Positions 53,115-64,000 of a stretch of DNA of 64,000 bases are shown one piece after another (positions within the stretch are counted from its first letter, which is position 1; each line of letters starts with the position of its first letter). The position numbers and the translations under genes are program-made. Origin of the DNA: Leptospira barantonii (GTDB taxonomy: Bacteria; Spirochaetota; Leptospiria; Leptospirales; Leptospiraceae); assembly GCF_002811925.1 (NCBI RefSeq), contig NZ_NPDS01000010.1, positions 62,001-126,000 of the forward strand. Direction: 5' to 3'. The notes beneath the pieces are model-generated. The model saw nothing but the letters and a program-made list of their open reading frames with translations, was not told the origin of the DNA and did no database searches.

Positions 53115-54974
53115 ATGATAGATATAAAATTTGGTCAACGTAAGGTAGTCAGTTTTCGGGGAAGTCATAAGGTCGTCGGGGGCCTAACGGAAAAGAATAA
53201 GATCGATATTCTTCTCTACATCAGTAAAGAATTTTCTTCGGTGGATAAACACGAAGAACTTTACGAATCCGTAATCAACATTTGTAAGGACATCTTCGAG
53301 TGCGATAATACGACATTGAGAATCTGGGAGAAGGGGCTTCTCGTTCCGGTTCGTTATCTTATGGAAACGACTCCTCCGAGAAGAAGCGTTTCGGAAAACG
53401 AAGGTTATTCCGGTCACACGTTTAAAACGAAGTCCTCTTTGCTCGTTCAAAATCTCGCGTATCATCCCGAATACATCGACGAGGGAGAATCCACTCTTTC
53501 CGTTATGTGTGTTCCCATTCTTTACAAGGACGAGGTTCTCGGTACGATCGCGGTCGAATCCGAACACAGCTTTTTTTACATCGAAGACGATATCGAAATT
53601 CTCGAGGCGCTCGCGGCGCAACTCGCGTTGGCTTTGACCTCGGTTCGTTTGATCGAAGGTCTTGTGGAAGCGAACCAACGCGAAGCGTCGATTCTCAAAC
53701 AACTCGAGTTCGATATGAAGATGGGTCGTAACGTTCAAAGTCAGATCATCAACACGAACATTTCTCCTTGGAACGGAATTCATTTCGGAACCTACTACGA
53801 ACCGATGACCGAGGTTTCAGGGGATTACTTCGACGTTGTGCGTCACGGGAACGCCATCACGGTCATCATCGCGGACGTTTCCGGTCACGGGATTCCCGCG
53901 GCTCTGGTTACAATGTCGATTCATTATCAATTCAGACGATGTACTTCTCTCGGTTTGGGTCTTACCGAAACGTTAACCGAACTCGGCGAATCGATTCGTC
54001 CTCAACTTCCGGACGGAACGTATTTCACCGCGTTTATCCTGAGAATCTACGGAGACTATTCATATTCTTACGTGAACGGTGCGCATCAAAAACTGATTCA
54101 TTTTAGAAACGATACCGGTGTGATCGACGAACTCGATTCCAACGGAGTTCCCATGGGAATTTTCGAAGTCAGCAGAAGCAACTTCGAAGAAAAACACGGA
54201 CGTATCAATCCCGGCGATATTCTCATTCTTACCTCGGACGGAATCGTGGAACAAAAAAATCCGGAACGCCAAGAACTCGGCAACGCGCGCTTTTTGGATT
54301 GGGTTCGTCAGGAGAAAAAAACTCTCGAAGAGCAAAGAGATCGTATCTACGTCGCTGATCTTGTGGATTCTTTGATCTCCCGTTTCAAACGGTATAAAGG
54401 AGAAGCGAGAAACGGAGACGATATCTCCATCATGGCTCTTCAGTGTAATCCGCTTTTGAACAAGGCCAAATCGATGATGAACGTCGCCAAAACCGCGGCC
54501 CGCGAAAAGAACGATTCTCTCGCGTATGATAAGGCCTTGGACGTTTATTCTTTGGACGATTCGATCAAGGACAGCCTTCTTCTTTTGGGAAGAATGTATT
54601 ACAGAGATCGTAACTTTCCGAAGGCGATTCAGTTCCTCGATAAGTTCGTAAAAACATCGGGAGAAGATTCGGCTTACATCCATTATCTGATCGGAAGAGC
54701 TTACTACGAAACGGATAATATCAACGAAGCGAAACGTTCTCTCAAACGTTCTCTTGCGATCGATCACACGTATTCAAAGGCGAGCCTTCGTCTTGCAAGA
54801 TGTTATCTCAAGGAAAACCAAAGTCCGAAGGCGATCAAGGTTCTTCAGCAAGGAATCAAGAGCGCACCTACGAACGAATATCTAAAGATCTCTCTCAAGA
54901 AACTGGAAGATCTTATGCGTAAGAAAGACGATTCTTCTCCGGACGGAGAGGAAGATGCGAAATTAGCCGTTTAA
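53115..54974 (+). CDS. GAF-PP2C (RsbU/SpoIIE-type) phosphatase with TPR tail
   Basis: 619 residues from the ATG at 53115, which has TTGGAG nine bases upstream; an upstream GTG (53106) is possible. Residues about 25-190 are a GAF domain (LEALAAQLALALTSVRL closing helix), 205-440 a PP2C-type phosphatase with the metal motifs VSGDYFDVV, IADVSGHGIPAALV and NGDDISIMAL, and 455-600 about four TPR units. It dephosphorylates a Ser/Thr-phosphorylated partner, classically an anti-sigma antagonist STAS protein, in response to a GAF ligand. It starts behind a sigma-54 promoter and is 40 bases upstream of amtB, so the two are co-expressed under nitrogen control. Confidence 0.92.
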   Translation: MIDIKFGQRKVVSFRGSHKVVGGLTEKNKIDILLYISKEFSSVDKHEELYESVINICKDIFECDNTTLRIWEKGLLVPVRYLMETTPPRRSVSENEGYSGHTFKTKSSLLVQNLAYHPEYIDEGESTLSVMCVPILYKDEVLGTIAVESEHSFFYIEDDIEILEALAAQLALALTSVRLIEGLVEANQREASILKQLEFDMKMGRNVQSQIINTNISPWNGIHFGTYYEPMTEVSGDYFDVVRHGNAITVIIADVSGHGIPAALVTMSIHYQFRRCTSLGLGLTETLTELGESIRPQLPDGTYFTAFILRIYGDYSYSYVNGAHQKLIHFRNDTGVIDELDSNGVPMGIFEVSRSNFEEKHGRINPGDILILTSDGIVEQKNPERQELGNARFLDWVRQEKKTLEEQRDRIYVADLVDSLISRFKRYKGEARNGDDISIMALQCNPLLNKAKSMMNVAKTAAREKNDSLAYDKALDVYSLDDSIKDSLLLLGRMYYRDRNFPKAIQFLDKFVKTSGEDSAYIHYLIGRAYYETDNINEAKRSLKRSLAIDHTYSKASLRLARCYLKENQSPKAIKVLQQGIKSAPTNEYLKISLKKLEDLMRKKDDSSPDGEEDAKLAV

Positions 54975-55014
54975 CCTCGGCACGATCTAAACAAAAAAAG
55001 GAGATTAGTTCTGC

Positions 55015-56394
55015 ATGCGTTGGTATATTATTTTAATCCTCGCCTTGTTGACCACGGGACTCTTTGCCCAAGAAACACCCGTAACCGAAACCGTCGCTCC
55101 TACACCGGACCCCGCGATCACAGCGGTGAGCGATGACATTGCAACGTTAAGGTCCGAGATCAATTGGCTCTGGACTTGTATCGCCGCATTTATGGTCTTT
55201 TTTATGCAGGCCGGATTCGCTTACGTGGAAGCCGGTTTTACCCGCGCGAAAAACGTAGTGAACATCTTGATGAAGAACTTCATAGACTTTTGTCTGGGTT
55301 CCATCTTCTTTTGGTTGCTCGGATTTTCGATCATGTTCGGTCCTCAACTGTTTCCGGGTTTCGGAATCGGTATGCCCGGTCTTGCGGAGAATCTGATCGT
55401 TAAGGACGGAGTTCCCGACAAGTGGGGATTCGCATTCTTTATCTTTCAGATGGTGTTTGCCGGAACCGCCGCGACGATCGTTTCGGGTGCGATGGCGGAA
55501 CGGACCAAGTTCGTTTCTTATATCGTCTTTTCGGTTTTGATGACCGCACTCGTATATCCGTTCTTCGGTAGTCTTGCTTGGGCGGGTCTTTGGGGACTCG
55601 GCAAAGGATTTTTAGAACAACAAGGTTTTATAGACTTTGCGGGTTCCACCGTGGTTCACTCGGTCGGAGGTTGGGCCGGTCTTGCGGGCGCTTTGATTCT
55701 CGGGCCTCGGATCGGTAAATACCAGGACGGAAAATTATTTCCGATTCTCGGTCACAACATGTCGATGGCCGCGCTTGGTGTTTTTATTCTTTGGTTTGGT
55801 TGGTTCGGATTCAATCCGGGTTCCACAACCTCGGTCAACGGAGGAAACTTCGCGGTGATCGCGGTGACTACGAATATGGCCGCGGTTTCCGGAGCCTTGG
55901 CTTCGATGATCGTCACTTGGATCATGTTCAAAAAACCTGATATAGGTCTTTCGTTAAACGGCGCGTTAGCCGGTCTTGTCGCGATCACGGCTCCTTGTGC
56001 GAACGTGAGTATTTCTTCAGCGGTGATCATCGGTTTTATCGCGGGAATTCTCGTGGTGTTAAGCGTGTTGTTCTTCGATAGAATTCACATCGACGATCCT
56101 GTCGGAGCGGTTTCCGTTCACGGCGTTTGCGGCGCTTGGGGAACTCTTGCGGCCGGCTTGTTCGCTCAGGAGAATTACGGCGGAGTCAACGGTCTCTTTT
56201 TCGGAGGAGAATTGAGCGTCGTTCTGACTCAGTTGACCGGAATCGGAATCGCGTTCGTTTGGTCCTTCGGTGTAAGTTCGATCATCTTTTTGGTTTTGAA
56301 ATACACTCTCGGTCTTCGGGTTTCCGAGGATGAAGAAATCACCGGTTTGGATATTCTCGAACACGGAAACGAGGCGTATCCGATTTCTAAGTGA
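55015..56394 (+). CDS. amtB: Ammonium transporter AmtB
   Basis: 459 residues: a signal peptide (ALLTTGLFAQ), an N-terminal extension of about 30 residues and an 11-helix Amt core. Pore residues are intact: Asp207 and His215 in [10 protein letters not shown], His369 in VHGVCG, and the GWFGFNPGS stretch. The cytoplasmic tail ends GLDILEHGNEAYPISK, the usual PII-contact region. AAAGGAG precedes the ATG. A GAF-PP2C phosphatase gene takes the place where glnK (PII) often lies; a terminator follows at 56426. Confidence 0.96.
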   Translation: MRWYIILILALLTTGLFAQETPVTETVAPTPDPAITAVSDDIATLRSEINWLWTCIAAFMVFFMQAGFAYVEAGFTRAKNVVNILMKNFIDFCLGSIFFWLLGFSIMFGPQLFPGFGIGMPGLAENLIVKDGVPDKWGFAFFIFQMVFAGTAATIVSGAMAERTKFVSYIVFSVLMTALVYPFFGSLAWAGLWGLGKGFLEQQGFIDFAGSTVVHSVGGWAGLAGALILGPRIGKYQDGKLFPILGHNMSMAALGVFILWFGWFGFNPGSTTSVNGGNFAVIAVTTNMAAVSGALASMIVTWIMFKKPDIGLSLNGALAGLVAITAPCANVSISSAVIIGFIAGILVVLSVLFFDRIHIDDPVGAVSVHGVCGAWGTLAAGLFAQENYGGVNGLFFGGELSVVLTQLTGIGIAFVWSFGVSSIIFLVLKYTLGLRVSEDEEITGLDILEHGNEAYPISK

Positions 56395-56425
56395 GAATGG
56401 AACGTTAAAGACGAAGTCGTTTTAG

Positions 56426-56449
56426 CGCCGGAAAGGGTTGTTTCCGGCG
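56426..56449 (+). terminator. Terminator after amtB
   Basis: CGCCGGAAA (56426-56434) pairs perfectly with TTTCCGGCG (56441-56449) over a 6-base loop, then TTTATAATT. It closes the GAF-PP2C-amtB unit. Confidence 0.8.
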
Positions 56450-56495
56450 TTTATAATTACGTTGACGGAATCCTTTTCGGTCTCAGATTTGATGC

Positions 56496-57167
56496 ATGAG
56501 CCACTTCTGCGGCCGAGTTTCCAAATTTTTTCTTTTAGCGATCGTCTTTTTTCTCGTTTCGAACTGCTTCGACTACGAGGAGACTCTCACGATCAATCAC
56601 GATTTTTCTGGAACATTAGAAGTTTCTTATGTAGTTCCGACCCGCAGAAATTCGGACGAATCCCTTATTAAATTCTTACCCACTCAAAAAGACGAGATTT
56701 TGGGAAGATTGAATAAGGGATTTTTTTCCAAAAACGTTTCTCTCAAAGATTACACGTATCAAAAGATCGTAACTCCGGAAACCGATCCGAGTTTGTTCCG
56801 AGAAAAAGGAAAGGTCTACTACAAGGTAGAGTTTCAGGATCTTTCTCAGATCGAAGACGCGATGCTCGGTAAGGTTCAGATCCGTAAAAAGGGAAACACG
56901 ATCTACGTCAAACGCGAAATCCCGACGATCAGCCGCGCGCCCGAAACGTTGAAGAAGGACGGAGAAAAGAAAATTTATTCCGAAACACTTCGATTGCTTC
57001 GTACAAGTTCCATTCTTTTTAAGGTGAATTTTCCGATCGCTTCCGTATGCAGATCGAACCGCGGAGATGTGAATCTCGGAAAACTCAGTTATCGTTTGCC
57101 GTTAGCGGAAACGATCGAAAAGACCGGGAACAATTCCTGGGATTATAGAATCACCGTAATCTACTGA
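56496..57167 (+). CDS. Lipoprotein, unknown
   Basis: 223 residues. The hydrophobic start FFLLAIVFFLVSNC ends in a good lipobox (SNC, Cys24). The mature part is beta-rich (YEETLTINHDFSGTLEVSYVVPT) with basic segments and ends in WDYRITVIY. The DFSGTLEVSYVVP stretch resembles membrane-associated LppM-type exported proteins in outline only. It lies 46 bases past the amtB terminator and on the same strand, so it may be read independently. Confidence 0.75.
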   Translation: MSHFCGRVSKFFLLAIVFFLVSNCFDYEETLTINHDFSGTLEVSYVVPTRRNSDESLIKFLPTQKDEILGRLNKGFFSKNVSLKDYTYQKIVTPETDPSLFREKGKVYYKVEFQDLSQIEDAMLGKVQIRKKGNTIYVKREIPTISRAPETLKKDGEKKIYSETLRLLRTSSILFKVNFPIASVCRSNRGDVNLGKLSYRLPLAETIEKTGNNSWDYRITVIY

Positions 57168-57270
57168 TCAGAAGAATGACCCCGCTTCACCGTTTGTTTC
57201 TCCGTTATAAACGGTTCCAAACGTTTGAAATGGATCTTGACAACTCTCCAATTTTATTTACCTTTAAAAT

Positions 57271-57495
57271 ATGGAATATAAGAATCGATTGAGTTCCGAT
57301 CCCAACATAATGCTCGGTAAACCGGTTATCAAAGGAACACGGATTACCGTCGAGTTGGTTCTGGAAAGATTGGGAGAAGGAATGTCGATCGAAGACGTAA
57401 TTGCCGCCACGCCCGGCATAACAAAAGAAGATATTCTCGCTTGTCTTTCCTATTCGAGTGACGTTATTTCCAGAGAAAGTTTGATTGCAAGTTAA
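57271..57495 (+). CDS. DUF433 antitoxin-like protein
   Basis: 74 residues. The opening NRLSSDPNIMLGKPVIKGTRITVELVLERLGEGMSIEDVIAATPGITKEDILACLSY is nearly consensus DUF433, a winged-helix DNA-binding family that acts as antitoxin to DUF5615 (PIN-like) nucleases. The following frame is the remains of such a toxin, overlapping by 11 bases. No ribosome-binding site precedes the ATG; TTGACA lies 28 bases upstream but its -10 is poor. Confidence 0.85.
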   Translation: MEYKNRLSSDPNIMLGKPVIKGTRITVELVLERLGEGMSIEDVIAATPGITKEDILACLSYSSDVISRESLIAS

Positions 57496-57673
57496 GATTC
57501 TTGCTCATAAAGAAGAACCGCTTGGAATCGTTTTACTAAGATATCATCCGAAAGACTTTCAAAAAATTGCAAATACCCTTTTGAAGTTTCTGGATCAATT
57601 CGGTGCAAAATTATACGGGAAATTTGCGGTTTTGACCGCAACTAAAGTAAGAATCCGAGAAATTCATCTTTGA
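57485..57673 (+). pseudogene. Truncated DUF5615 (PIN-like) toxin remnant
   Basis: 62 codons from a TTG. The segment EEPLGIVLLRYHPKDFQKIANTLLKFL, then AVLTATKVRIREI, matches the C-terminal part of DUF5615 proteins, which normally run to about 110-120 residues. The N-terminal half, which carries the first catalytic Asp in a KILxDENL-type start and the middle acidic residues, is absent: MQVKILAHK joins almost straight to the C-terminal part. This looks like an internal deletion that has left the antitoxin intact. Confidence 0.7.
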
Positions 57674-57694
57674 ACCTGAAGCTATAGTTCCGTA

Positions 57695-58141
57695 TCATTT
57701 TAAACCCCGATCCGATTTCGCTTTCAGCTTCAACAAGCCCGCAAGCTCCGGATCGATTCTTTTTAGATTTCCCGTTTTCGAGTTCACGCCCGCATAGATC
57801 AAAATCCCCGAACAGATCAAAACGTCTTCGCGAAAGACCGCGAGTTCCCAAAAAATTTTTACTCCGCTATAAGAACCCTTAACGAAAATATCGAGTTTCT
57901 CGTCGAAACGCGCCTGAGCCTTGTAATCGATCGAAGTATGAATGACGTGAAAGTCGATTTCGTGAGTGGAAACGGATTCTCCATACGGAAGACCGTTGGC
58001 GCGAAAGTATTCCGTGATCGCGACGTCGAAGTAGACGAGGTAATTCGCGTTGAATACGATTCCCTGCGGGTCCGATTCCGCATAACGCACTCTGAGAGTA
58101 TGAAAAAATTCGAATTCTTCCCTTGAAATTTTAGAAGCCAT
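57695..58141 (-). CDS. YbgC/4HBT-type acyl-CoA thioesterase
   Basis: 148 residues with the 4-hydroxybenzoyl-CoA thioesterase hotdog fold. VRYAESDPQGIVFNANYLVYFDVAITEYFRANG contains the catalytic Asp and the long central helix; GSYSGVKIFWELAVFRED and AGVNSKTGNLKRI complete it. It would hydrolyse short or aromatic acyl-CoAs in the cytoplasm. No operon partner; convergent with the toxin remnant. Confidence 0.88.
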   Translation of the reverse strand: MASKISREEFEFFHTLRVRYAESDPQGIVFNANYLVYFDVAITEYFRANGLPYGESVSTHEIDFHVIHTSIDYKAQARFDEKLDIFVKGSYSGVKIFWELAVFREDVLICSGILIYAGVNSKTGNLKRIDPELAGLLKLKAKSDRGLK

Positions 58142-58226
58142 CGATTCGTCGTCCTTGTTACTTGTATCACATCGTATCGCGTCCGATTCGATTCTTATCT
58201 CATTCCAATCTTACGCTGATCCAAAA

Positions 58227-58972
<746 letters not shown>

Positions 58973-58976
<4 letters not shown>

Positions 58977-59227
58977 CTGTGCTCTCTTTCTAAAAACTCT
59001 AATAAGATCGGATAATCCCGTTCGCCCATATAAAGAACCGCGAAATGATTTCCCGCGGGAACGGCGGCCCCTTCCAAAAAGAACAATTCCTCCCCGACTA
59101 CGAAATAATGGATTTCCTGCGCGTCCAAAAACGATTTCACAATGGACAATAGGATCGGGTCCGAGGTTTCCCATCGTGCCGAAAAATCGTCTTCGTTTTC
59201 TTCTTGGTTTCTTTCAAAGGGTTCCAT
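58973..59227 (-). CDS. DUF2007-family small protein
   Basis: 84 residues. [29 protein letters not shown] has the alpha-beta pattern of DUF2007, a ferredoxin-like 'putative signal transducing' family of unknown role. It lies directly upstream of mqnA and overlaps it by four bases, so a link to menaquinone synthesis is possible. The start region also faces the STAS gene on the other strand 57 bases away. Confidence 0.75.
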
Positions 59228-59284
59228 AGCGACTCGAAAAATATTGCGGTTGAATTCTATTTTTTATACCGTCTAATTTTATCA

Positions 59285-59572
59285 ATGGTTTTCAACGAGA
59301 AAGTTACCATCTCTCTGAAATTGAACGACCTAACTATGGAGTACGAGGATCTACGAAACTATCTAAATTCGCATCTTGAAAAAAATCCAACGGGTATCGT
59401 ATTGGATTTCTCCCAAATCGAAGTGATCTCCTCGGTCGCTCTCGGGATTCTGGTGGGATTTACCAATCGTGTTCGCGGTCTGGGAATCGAAGTGGAGGTG
59501 GAAAACGTTTCTCCTCGCCTGAAACAAATCCTTAGACTTGTATCTCTTGACAGAGTATTCGGCTCTATATAA
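59285..59572 (+). CDS. STAS-domain protein (anti-sigma-factor-antagonist-like)
   Basis: 95 residues from the ATG at 59285; the frame extends to 59204 without a plausible start signal. [28 protein letters not shown] is a STAS domain, with Ser-Ser at the usual phosphorylation loop (normally D-S-S-G). The C-terminal [18 protein letters not shown] is typical. Such proteins are targets of PP2C phosphatases like the one at 53115. It lies 13 bases upstream of cheR. Confidence 0.8.
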   Translation: MVFNEKVTISLKLNDLTMEYEDLRNYLNSHLEKNPTGIVLDFSQIEVISSVALGILVGFTNRVRGLGIEVEVENVSPRLKQILRLVSLDRVFGSI

Positions 59573-59585
59573 ACCATTCTATACT

Positions 59586-60458
59586 ATGACAGAAAGCCAA
59601 TTCGGGATGACATCGATTTCCGACGAGGAATTTCAATTTATCAAATCCCTCATGTATAAAGAAACCGGGATATTTCTCGCGGATCATAAGAAGATTATGG
59701 TTCAATCCAGACTCAACGGAAGGGCGAGGCATTTCGGTTTAAAAACCGTATCCGAATACATCGGAAGGTTGCGCGCCGATCACGGATTTTTCAACAGCGA
59801 ACTTACGGAACTCATCAATCGAATCACCACGAACAAAACGGATTTCTATCGCGAGAATCATCACTTCGAATTTTTAAAAAGTACATTCTTTCCTTCGGTC
59901 GAAGAAAAGGCCGCGAAGAGCGGAAAGAAAATCCTGAGAATTTGGTCCAGCGCCTGTTCGACCGGAGAAGAACCTTATACGATCGCGATGACTTGTCTCG
60001 AATATTTCGCGTTCAAATCGGGATGGGATATTAAGATTTATGCATCCGATATCGACACGAACGTGATCAACACCGCTAAGGAAGGAATCTATCGCGAGGA
60101 TCGTCTTCAACCCGTGGACGACAAACTCAAAAATAAATATTTTATCAAACACAAGGATCCGGAAAGGGGAGAATTGTCGTACGAGGCAAAACCGGAACTG
60201 AAAGCGCTGATCGATTTTAGAAAAGTGAATCTTTTGGAAACTCCATATCCGATTCCTGAGAAAATGGACTGTGTGTTTTGTAGAAACGTAATTATCTATT
60301 TCGATAAACAGACTCAGAAAAAAATATTCGAGAATTTTGAGAAGGTCTTAAAGGATCGCGGTCTTCTTGTGATCGGTCATTCGGAAACCTTGTTCGGAAT
60401 TTCGGAAAGTTATAAGTTCCTCGGTCATACGATTTATCAGAAAAAACCGGTGATCTAA
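59586..60458 (+). CDS. cheR: Chemotaxis protein methyltransferase CheR
   Basis: 290 residues from the ATG at 59586 (MTESQFG); a second ATG seven codons later is equally likely and a longer frame starts inside the STAS gene. The N-terminal helical domain ([18 protein letters not shown]) is followed by the SAM-binding domain with [16 protein letters not shown] and CRNVIIYFD. It methylates glutamates on chemoreceptors. The pairing with a STAS gene is unusual compared with the standard che operons. Confidence 0.93.
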   Translation: MTESQFGMTSISDEEFQFIKSLMYKETGIFLADHKKIMVQSRLNGRARHFGLKTVSEYIGRLRADHGFFNSELTELINRITTNKTDFYRENHHFEFLKSTFFPSVEEKAAKSGKKILRIWSSACSTGEEPYTIAMTCLEYFAFKSGWDIKIYASDIDTNVINTAKEGIYREDRLQPVDDKLKNKYFIKHKDPERGELSYEAKPELKALIDFRKVNLLETPYPIPEKMDCVFCRNVIIYFDKQTQKKIFENFEKVLKDRGLLVIGHSETLFGISESYKFLGHTIYQKKPVI

Positions 60459-60467
60459 GCGGGGATC

Positions 60468-60483
60468 TGTCGGAGTTCCGACA
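60468..60483 (+). terminator. Palindrome after cheR
   Basis: TGTCGGA-GT-TCCGACA (60468-60483), nine bases after the cheR stop, followed by AAATTTTTTT. The two-base loop is tight, but TGTCG/CGACA with a larger loop would work as a terminator. Confidence 0.5.
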
Positions 60484-60495
60484 AATTTTTTTGAT

Positions 60496-60530
60496 GGCCC
60501 CCACCCGAGATTAGGTGGCGGTGGCGGGCC
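60496..60530. repeat. GC-rich hairpin, likely dispersed repeat
   Basis: GGCCC (60496-60500) pairs with GGGCC (60526-60530), and inside it CCACC (60501-60505) pairs with GGTGG (60514-60518). It sits between the convergent cheR and HIT genes among copies of the VGTPT-type repeat. Confidence 0.5.
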
Positions 60531-60604
60531 TTGTGGGAGTTTTTCCGGCAAAATTCCTAATATCAGAAAAATTGCATATAGTCAAGCGAATTTTAGACAC
60601 ACAG

Positions 60605-60624
60605 TTTGTAGGAACTCCTACAAA
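60605..60624. repeat. TTTGTAGGA-AC-TCCTACAAA palindrome
   Basis: Perfect 9-base arms around AC, the best copy of the dispersed repeat in the window. A half-copy (TTGTGGGAGTTTTTCC) lies at 60531. Translated forwards it reads FVGTPT. Confidence 0.65.
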
Positions 60625-60661
60625 ATCTTCTCTTCGAATCTTCTCCCACAAATCTCCCATA

Positions 60662-61183
<522 letters not shown>

Positions 61184-61267
61184 TGACCCTAGAATAATCC
61201 CGCGCTCGTCCGTGTCAAAATAGAATCTCCTTGCAGGACCGGCACTTCGGAAAAGAATGGAACGAGA

Positions 61268-64000
<2,733 letters not shown>

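Overview
The window is a chromosomal segment from a spirochaete of the genus Leptospira. The family content fits: DUF1566 lipoproteins in tandem, many lipoproteins with loose spirochaetal lipoboxes, long PAS hybrid kinases, TPR and HEAT envelope proteins, mqnA of the futalosine menaquinone route, and dispersed GTAGGAnnTCCTAC palindromes that translate as the familiar spurious VGTPT peptides. Base composition looks clearly higher than the AT-rich species such as L. interrogans (judged by eye, not computed), so one of the GC-richer members of the pathogen clade is my guess. I see no rRNA, tRNA, CRISPR array, insertion sequence or prophage.

Layout. 1-5764 (+): the tail of a probable regulator, then a four-gene acyl-CoA dehydrogenase / kinase-like / DUF6285 / histidine-phosphatase set resembling a split version of eukaryotic ACAD10/11, then a membrane histidine kinase. 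5780-12538 (-): a glutathione transferase and a heavy-metal-type RND efflux operon headed by a small unknown exported protein. 12674-16113 (+): an SMR exporter and a large PAS hybrid kinase. 16193-20017: a TetR regulator divergent from a secreted SnoaL-like protein with tandem operators between them, a thioesterase, a zinc alcohol dehydrogenase and a beta-carbonic anhydrase. 20321-24671: Leptospira-type exported proteins and a pectinacetylesterase-like lipoprotein. 24918-31463 (+): Lon with a lysine-rich tail, a DegT aminotransferase, Dps and a chemoreceptor.

31518-37052 (-): an unknown lipoprotein, an ammonium transporter fused to a chemoreceptor signalling domain, and a lipoprotein with two amidase domains. 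38286-42575 (+): ribH-nusB-TPR-HEAT, where the HEAT gene appears to start at CTG and so gains a signal peptide. 42814-48154: an outer-membrane protein, a membrane-anchored AraC regulator, a thioesterase and two DUF1566 lipoproteins sharing an upstream element. 48888-52843: a baeRF-type protein, an FGGY kinase, a DUF3805-like protein and an alpha/beta hydrolase. 53039-56450: a near-perfect sigma-54 promoter followed by a GAF-PP2C-TPR phosphatase and amtB, closed by a terminator. 57271-60458: a DUF433 antitoxin with a truncated toxin remnant, a thioesterase, mqnA, DUF2007, a STAS protein and CheR. 60662-64000: a HIT protein divergent from the head of a cell-wall/division cluster (rsmH, an ftsL-like gene, murE running off the edge).

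The strongest theme is ammonium handling coupled to signalling: an Amt-chemoreceptor fusion and, 20 kb away, an Amt gene co-transcribed with a phosphatase from a sigma-54 promoter, with no PII gene beside either. The ACAD/kinase-like set, the two-domain amidase and the CTG-started HEAT gene are the next most interesting observations.
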